Shown piece after piece: positions 53,601 to 62,600 of a stretch of 64,000 nt of DNA. Source of the stretch: Platycnemis pennipes (Eukaryota > Arthropoda > Insecta > Odonata > Platycnemididae); NCBI GenBank assembly GCA_933228895.1, contig OW121856.1, positions 111,079,027 to 111,143,026 on the forward strand, in the 5' to 3' direction. A program made the translations under genes and the position numbers. Below the pieces are notes generated by a model. It searched no databases, was not told the DNA's origin, and saw only the letters and a program-made list of their open reading frames with translations. Positions within the stretch are counted from its first letter, which is position 1; every line of letters starts with the position of its first letter.

Positions 53601-56600
53601 CCCACATATGAATTTCTGACTATTGATCAATAAATATTATTACCTTAAATACTGTTATGTAAATTACTTTTATACATCTGTATGCTAACATTTTGTGGTT
53701 TTGCTGAAATAGTGGATAGACAACTTACTCGAGAAAAGTCCTCAAGTATTCCTGGCTGCAGCGGGACCACTCATTCACAGTCATACTCACTTCACTGGAC
53801 ATGACAGTTGATTTGTCCTCACTTATTGTGCCATTGCACCCCGATGTCTGTGGGTCATCATGGTCCATTCCTAGGCTAATTATAGTTTAAAGAACCTCAT
53901 TTAATTAATTCTAATGAGTTTACGAGGACAGATAAAACATTACCAATATTTACTGATGAAGCCTAAAATGATCATGATAAATTTATCCTAATATAATATC
54001 TTTGAAAACAACAATGTTACGGCTCATACCTGCCTAGCTACTGTAGTAAAGGCACAGGTACATTTATTGTTATTAAACTATTTTCTGGGAGTGGTTTTCT
54101 AGCCAAATAATTATCAGTTCAAATCAGGCTAAGATGATTCTGGGAAAAAGGGTTGGGGACAAGACATTCAAAGGGAAAAATTAAGCATTCAATATTAGCA
54201 AAGAAAAAAATTAAACCTGGAGCTATTCAAGGATCTAAACTTTGGCCATTACTCCTCTTGGAGTAAGTGGAAAGTTTACCAAAAACAATGACCTCATAAG
54301 AAATTGGCTTCTTATTCCATGCTAATCATGGCCATTTATTATTTCCACACCCCAAAATTGCACAATCATAAACTCTTAACTCATAGATTAGACCCAGATA
54401 CACAGCTGTCCTATCACCACCTTTTACCAAAAAATAATATAAGAAGCATATTCATCACATGAAACAGGATCAATAAGACTACCCTGCCCACAGCACTCAA
54501 ACATTTTGTCTCCTAGCCTGAGAGTCATGACCACAGCAGCCTGGATGGAAAAGAAGCAAAAGTGTCTAACCTTGGCTAACAACTACAGCAGCACGGTACA
54601 ATGAGCAACATATCGTATATGTTGCTCATCATATTGCAGGAATGTAAATAGAAAAATAAACCTTTGTTGGAAATGAGGTAGCCTCAAAGAACTGCCTTCA
54701 TGAGCAAGGATCCAATAATCTATTAAAATGACCACAGGCACCTCAAATAAATAAACAAGGGAAAAAACCCTGCAGTTCACCACCTGAATGGTTTTTGTTG
54801 CAGTGAATATAAAATTCTCAAAGAGAACATCTGCAAAAGAATATCTGCTTGAAGGACAAAGCGGAGAAAACACTTGATGGGAAAGAGGTAATTACCATCA
54901 TACCATGGCATCCAGATTCAGTGAGCAGTGGAGTAAATAGTGTAAGCCATTCCTGGCCATCAAGCCCATCAAATCAGAACTTGAGCAACATCAAGTAGCC
55001 AGGAAAAACTTTGATGAAGGAGCCAAGCACAGGCAGGGCACACACTTTCTAAGATAACAAGGTAGCAGTAGAAAGAGGACTTGAAGGGGGTACCCTACCT
55101 GCCTTTAAGTTGCAGATGCTTAAGGTGGCTCACTAGCTCTCAGTTTCGCCTCGTCGGCTCTGCCCCCACTCAGTTGCGGGTGGAATGGGAAGGCTCGCAG
55201 CGTGTAAGGGGAACTCAACAAGGGAGGGGAGGGGAGAGGGTGTGCGTGCGTCGCTGGGCACGAGCCTCGAGTGGCCTCGCGCAGCATGGAAAGGAAGAGA
55301 GGGGAGTCAGCTGACAAATACATACGCATGAAAGGATTTAATATCAGCTCAACTTTGCTGTTTGTAACTTTGATGTCGTAATTATCTCGCATACACTATT
55401 CCTTTGTGCATTTACAGCACAATGCGATACTATGCCTGGTGGACCACAATATTGCACTAATATCTTAGTTAGAGGCATATACATGTTAGAGGCTGCAGGC
55501 TCACCTTCCTCCCTCTGACTGGAGCAGTGATAATCAGTCACTCCATCACGCCTAAAATATTAGATATCTACGGTAAAAACTTATTTGTATATTTTCCATA
55601 AAGTTAGACAGTAAAAAAATTCTTTGAAACTCGTAAAATGTCATAAGGATAAGTGAAAATAGATTCTAACCTCTCTGTCTCACAATCAGCTTTTTCTGGC
55701 ATTTTATTGTGTAAAATGAAGATTGAATTCTCTTGCGCAGAAATCCAATTCCATAATCTCTCTGCGATAAATATGATGTTGTTAACATTCCACATCGCTT
55801 TTATAGTAATAGCAATTACGATATATATTATAATCTAGTCATTTAATTGAGAATTGGTCAAACTATCTATTATTTCTAAATCACAACAATGACTTCTCAT
55901 AAAACAACATTCCTCTGGAAGAAAATATTTATTTTAGGCTAGTACTACATATATCTGTACTAAGTATTAATACCCATCTTTATCAACTTTCACGGAGCTG
56001 ACAGTGGATACTGGGGAATCATTACCAACTTCTTTGGATTTTATCTCCTCCGCATTACCTAACAAACAGAGCAATTTGAGATTCACTGTTTATTCAGAAT
56101 TCATCACAAAGGATAGCTTATACTGCAATGAATTTCAAGGAGGAAGAGAAAATTGCATCCTAACCTAATAATAGTTAGTGAGCGAATACGTACTGAGTCT
56201 GAATTTTTTCCTTTCTGTAAAGAAATACGTTCTCTTCTTTGGTCTATATCCTTTGCGGAATCGGTATTTCCGATACACTTCTGAATCCTCCATAACACGA
56301 TATTTTGACTATGAAGAAGACCCTCAGGTAAAAAACAAAACTCATGAATCAGGAATAGCAATGCTCTGATTATAAGCGTAGCAGACCGATATTTCTGCTC
56401 CACTTCTAAAACAGAATCAGCAAACGCCAGATTTACACTCGCAGCTGTCGCAATTTCGCTCCTTCTCGATACCCCTGATTTGCGTGAGGAAGAAAATAAT
56501 GATTTCCCCTGACCGCCTCGTCCGTTCCCCCCTTGCGAGTTACTTTGTCTGATGGCGGGTGATACTCGCTCTAGGTGGTCGTCCTATCGGACCCGTTGTG

Positions 56601-59600
56601 TCTAATGTCTCCGCCCCCAACCACCTCCTCTCACACAAAATTAACGAACTGTTAAGACATTATTCCAAGTTTACTCCCAAATATGGTGTTAACAATTCTC
56701 AAGAACTGGCTACTAAACTATCGGACAAAGTGTTACCTCCCAAGTGCATCATGGTTTCCGTCAATGTGACAAATCTTTGTCCCGAGTGTCCCAAGGGCCG
56801 AAGCTCTAGCCCTCACGGAGATTGCACTCGTGAAAGCGGCAGCACCAGCACTGGTCATAAATGAGTTGTGTTTCCTCCTGAAAATGTGTGTAGAACAAAG
56901 TGGCTTTCCATTCAATGGAACGTATTACCAGCAACTAGAAGGCCTTGCTATGTGCTCTCCCCTTTCCCCCATTCTGGCGGACATTTTAATGAACAATTTT
57001 GAATGCCAACTCTTCTCTTTAAATCACCCTCTCATAAAAAGTGTACTCCATTGGTTCTGATAGGTAGACGATATATTTTGTGTGTGGACAGGGACAGAGG
57101 GACAGTTGGACAACTTTCTAGTGTTACTGAATTCCTTAGATGGAAGAATACAATTTACAAGAGAAGTGGAAACTGACGGAAAGTTGAATTTTCTTGATCT
57201 ATCCATTACAAACATTGACAACAAGTTTGACTTTGCAATTTTTAGGAAAGAATGCTACACTGACCATGTAATACACTCAAACTCCAGACACCACATCTCA
57301 CAGAAATTAGCAGCTTTTCACTCCATGATTAATAGGCTCTGCACCATTCCAATGTCCAATTCAAATAAAACAAAAGACCTGCTCACAATAAAACAGATCG
57401 CGGTCAACAATGGTTACACTGAAAATTTAATTGAAAAACACGGAAAATAACTTCACTAGCCACTAAATAGATTTACAGAGGGAGACAGGAGGAGAGCTTT
57501 GTTCACAAGTGGCGTAGAATACCCTTTCTTGGCAATATTTCACTTAGAATACAACGGTTTCTGCCCAAAGAGGAGATAAGAGCCGCTTTTTACAACCAAC
57601 ACACACTTAAAAACATTCTGGGGTCTAACAAAGACAAAGTAAACACTATGGAACAAAGCGGGTTATATGAACTTCACTGTAAAGATTGCAATGGGGTGTA
57701 CATTGGACAGACGGGCAAGACTTTTCACACCAGAACCAAAGAACACAAAGCATGCTTCATTAATAAAAATTACACTCCACAATTCGCCAAACATTTATTG
57801 TTACATAAAAATCATAGTGATTTTATTCCCAAGATTTTACATGTGGAAAAGAAAGGAAGAAGGTTGGATGCACAAGAGGAGTTGGAAATATTATCCTGTG
57901 GAAAAGACAGTATAAATGAAATCTTGTATCCCACTCGTTCTCCCCTTCTCCATTTCCCATCCCAATGCCCGACTTAACCTCAACTATCTTTCTCTCCCAT
58001 GCCTGCACTTGACTCCATGCAGTGACACTCCTCGACCTTTCCCCCCCCCCCCCTCCTGGTTGCACTCATGACAAAGAGGCAGTGTCCTTGGCCATACGGC
58101 CAACTCATTTTCCATCCCCTCACATTCCTACTCCCCTCCCTTCACCTCTGCCCCTCCCTCCCTCCACCCCCTTGCCGCCCTCCCTCCTGGATTTTGCGTA
58201 TATATAGCTGTTGATTGTAGAAATATTTTACCTGATGATGCTACGACGTAGCGAAACCTAGGTCGTAAGTAATAAATATTTTATGTGGAATTGCAGTGTT
58301 TTTTCATTCAACCCTGAAAAACGAGAGAAAGCATCAGTGGGCACACTATTTCTCCTCTAAATTAACGTAACAACGTAATTTACCATGATAATGTCGCGCA
58401 ATGATTGCAAAGATCCATCATTTTCTAAGATAAGAGAGAAAACTAGAAGCGCCTCCGAGCTATAGTTTAGTTACCAAAATGTATTTAGAAATGGTCTGCA
58501 GGAACACTTTCAGCCAAGCTAGTGAGCCACCTTAAGGTCGATGTGATAATGACTTTATCCTAGTAGCTGGTATCTTCGAAATTTTTCCCATTGTAGCAAA
58601 AGGATTGTTTTTTGACTGGAGTGGAATGAATATTTAATAGGTTTATTTGTTAGTTTATAAAAATTTGTCAAACTTTCCATTTTTTGTCTTGTTTTCAGCA
58701 GCCATTTGAGAAGCCTAGAATACGAAATGAGGATGTTGCTTCCACTCTCCTCAAAGCTTGATCCTTCATCTTATTGGAATTGTATTGTATTAACAGCCAA
58801 TGTCTTGACTGATGTAGTTGCGCAGTAGTGTTTAACGTAGTCGCGTCGCTTCACCTGTTGTTGGCAGACTATTGGCGTGGCCAGTCAAGTCCAGTGATGT
58901 GTCAAGATGTGTACGCAGAGGGGTATAATAAAGAAGTGATTATCCACAAGGGGCGAGTTAGTTGGTTATTTAAAACCTATTTCTAAAAATCTATTCATTC
59001 AAATAACAACCACTGATGCCGTTTTTATAACTAGGTCAAAATAGTCTTGACTGGAGCATTTATCGCATTTTTAAACTCATTATGCATGGAATTTCCTACC
59101 AAAGATTTCTTCCTTTAGCGGTCTACCCCCGCTCCTGCCCTAACATGTTCCAACCCTCTTGTTTACAAAACTCCAGAATGGTTCAGTCTATGAGTGAGCG
59201 CATGGGTTCCAGAGCAGTGTCAGGTTACCTGTCGGCTATAACACATCTCAGTGGGGTCAACGAAGAGTGGCCAGAAATTTTCTTTCTGAACGTCATGGAA
59301 AATGCCAAAGGCTGTGAGAGATATCAAAGAGAATATAGACAAAGAAAGAGAAAACATATCTTCTACAAGAAAATAGGAAAGAAGCCAGAGAATTGGCTGA
59401 CTAATGTTTGATCACCCACCAACCATATTTATCAATGTTTGCCCAACCTTCACTCCTGGATCAAGTCCATTCCATGTTTCTTTCACGCATACGATGAATG
59501 GTACCAGTGATAATGGACAACTGTATCCAACTCTCTATCAATTACCCTCACTTGAGCCTTCCAGGCCAAGGATCTGCCTTCTGTTTCTCCAATATACTCT

Positions 59601-62600
59601 GTTGATATGGTAACAAAAACCAACCAAATGTCCCGCTAAAGGAAGGGTATATGTGCTGCCATCTGGGGCTAATGTCTTGTAAATGAATGAATGACGAAAA
59701 TAAAATGTGTTGGTTCCCCCCTATATATCTAGTGAACGGTGAGTCTTGATTTTGCAAGAGATAAGAAATCCAATATTACCAACTCGCTTCAATTTGTGTT
59801 CTGCTAAGAATAGACAGCAACAACAGAATAGACATCAACAACAGAATAGACATCAACAACAGAATAGACAGCAACAACAGAATAGACATCAACAACAGAA
59901 TAGACATCAACAACAGAATAGACAGCAACAACAGGCCCAGAGAAACTGAGAGTAATAATTGGATTGTGAAAATCAAGATTTTGAGAATTGAAGAATATCG
60001 AAGATATACATCGCTATGGCTGACCATGAAGAGAAGTCTTTCGCCATTCCCTGATTAACGAGAACTACCTTTACAGTGTGGAAAGGAAAAGTGAAATGCT
60101 ATGTAAAAACGTATGGGGGCCATAATAATGGAGCAACCTAACTTGTGGGAGGAAAGAGGACCTGATTTTGTATGCAAACTCAATAAAAGTCTTTATGGTT
60201 TACATCAGTCAGGGAAAACTTGGTATGACCTACTAATTAATTATTTGAAAGGTATTGGTTAGAGACAATGTCATTCTGATCCTTGTATTTTTCTTGGTAA
60301 AAATGGATATATGAGAACATATCTGTGGGTTGCAATAACACATTATACTCTGGATGCCACAGGATTTATTCACAACATCACACTACACATGGTACAACGG
60401 TAGTCGGCCAGGGCCTCGTCCTGCAAGCACGGAAGTTTGATATCAATTGTTGCTTACACCTGCTGGACAGGGCTGCCACACACAGCTAAACAAATGAAGT
60501 GTGAAAAACATCCCGCAAAACATACATAACAATGTGGATGATATTTTATTAGGTGGGGAAACATTTTTTTTTCGATTAATATGTGAAAATGGCATTGAGT
60601 GAATCAGTAGAACTGAAGATGATGGGTACTATATCAATGTTTATTGGTTTGCAAATTAAATTATCTACAAAGGGTGTCCTCACCATTGACAAAAAGATTA
60701 TATCCTAAGCACTTTGTCTGAATTTAATCTAATGAATGTTGCTTGCACACCATGTGAAATGGGTGCATTTCCAGAATCAGATATGCCTGGGAAGGCATTT
60801 GATGAGAAATAGTATAAGAAGGCAATTGGGAAATTATTATATAAAAGTACTATGACTAGAACTGACATTTCGTTCATTGTGAGCTATCTAAGCAGGTTTG
60901 GTAAGGATCCTAAGCAGTGCCATTGGAGTGGCATAGTGAGAGTGCTTAAGTACCTGAAAAAGATTTAAGACTACAAGCTGACTTTCAAAAGAGGTGCTGA
61001 TTTAAGTTTCACTAGGTACCTACTGTGATGCAGATTGAGCAAACGATACCTCTGACTCCAAGTCTGTGGGTGGATATATTGCACTTTTTGCTGGGGCTGC
61101 GATAGCCTGGAAGAGTAAAAAACAGTGCCTGGTTGCCACTAGTACTTCGTTGGCAGAGTACCATTCCATATTTGAAACCTGTAAGCAATTAGTCTGGTTG
61201 AGGGGTTTGATGGGTGAGTTGGGTCATCAAGTAGAATTGCCCACAAATATCTTTGCTGACAATCAAGGTGCTACATAACTCTATGGCTGAAGTTGTGAAA
61301 TTGACAGAAAAGAGCAAGCACTGTTGTGTACGCCACCACAATAAAAGGGACTGTGTCCAGAATGGAGAGGTCAACTATGTGGAAAGTGATAACAACATAG
61401 CCGATATTCTAACGAAGCCTTTGCCTCATCCTAAAACTAATAAATGTGCCAAAGGTATGGGTTCACTGTAAGAATCCCTTCTTTTGCTATGTGTCTCCCT
61501 TAGTAGATTTTTTTTGGAATTTTGAGTATTTCATTTCATATGTTTGTCATTTGGGTTGTTTTTGAGGAGAGGTGTTGATATGGTAACAAAAAATAACCAA
61601 ATGTCCCGCTAAAGGAAGGGTATATGTGCTGCCATCTGGGGCTAATGTCTTGTAAATGAATGAATGACGAAAATAAAATGTGTCGGTTCCCCCCTATATA
61701 TCTAGTGAACGGTAAGTCTTGACTTTTCACGAGATAAGAAATCCAATATTACCAACTCGCTTCAAGTTGTGTTCTGCTAAGAAAAGACAGCAACAACATA
61801 CTCCTACCTTCCTCAATATTTCCATTAAGTTTACCCATTTCACAGTCGGATGATTTTTCAAAATTAACAAAATATGAAAAAATATCCTCATTATATTTTA
61901 AGTTTATTCCCACTAATACTCTCATCATAGCAATAGTATTTGTGAGGTCCAAACAAAATCAGCACTGATTATCCCCAAGACATTTGTATGCTCTCTTTTC
62001 CATCCTCTTGTTGGTGGTCTATGAATGATTTTCGCCACATGTAAGATTAAAGTAATTGTCCTATAGTCATTGCATTCCCTTATTTTCCTCTTCTATGGCA
62101 TAGACACGTATTAATATGCTCCGTCTCGCCATTCCCAGTACCAGCCCATCCTTATCTACATCCAGGGAGCATTTCACAACACTCACCTGCATCCTTTACC
62201 CCCTCCATGCCCAAGTTTGCTTGCCTGTCACCACCGCCACTTCACATATTCACCTCCATGGTATCTCACTCACTTCAATCAATAACTTTCCAGTCTTCCC
62301 CTCCGAGCATGCAACTATTGTCCATTTCTTGACGCTGGATAACATTTAAACGTTGGAGTGAAGAGCACTGATTTCTCCCATTCTCTCGGGAGCCTCCTCA
62401 TTTCCTTCCCCCCCTCCACTTCTCCTCTTGAATGTCTCCCCTACGCTCATTGTTTATCTCCTCGCACATATTCTCCCCTCTGCCTGCTCACATCTCTCAC
62501 TTCTTTCTCACTATCTCAATTTGCTCGGGGCATTTGCTCGGAACCAAAATCACAATTTTGTGCACGAAATTGTTAGATGGAAACGAAAAAAGAAATTTAG

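Larger units (their letters stand above)
55124..58531. mobile_element. TTAA-flanked element with GGTGGCTCACTAGCT ends
   Basis: TTAA (55120-55123) precedes GGTGGCTCACTAGCT and its exact inverse AGCTAGTGAGCCACC precedes TTAA (58532-58535). TTAA duplication is the hallmark of piggyBac-type transposition. No transposase is seen. The left part (55124-55310) is GC-rich. A Penelope-like element occupies about 56530-58290, so the original element was about 1.6 kb. Confidence 0.75.
59600..61798 (+). mobile_element. Ty1/copia element with matching LTRs and TSD, internally deleted
   Basis: Both LTRs are 226 bp and start TGTTGATATGG. The 5-bp target duplication TACTC is exact (59595-59599, 61799-61803). 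Total length 2.2 kb: the gag body, protease, integrase and the first part of RT are deleted. LTRs differ at roughly ten positions by eye. Confidence 0.95.

Noticed and set aside
56104..56403. Opposing ORFs of 99 and 63 codons left of the Penelope-like element
   Set aside because: No domain, and they lie inside the TTAA element's non-coding part.
59082..59411. 109-codon plus-strand ORF
   Set aside because: No domain or family resemblance found and no splice or promoter context. Probably chance.
59808..59933. Possible CRISPR-like array
   Set aside because: No spacers. It is a pure tandem repeat derived from the LTR end, in animal DNA.
59746..60027. Gln/Asn-rich and Leu-rich repeat ORFs on opposite strands
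   Set aside because: Both are translations of the 18-bp DNA array, not proteins.
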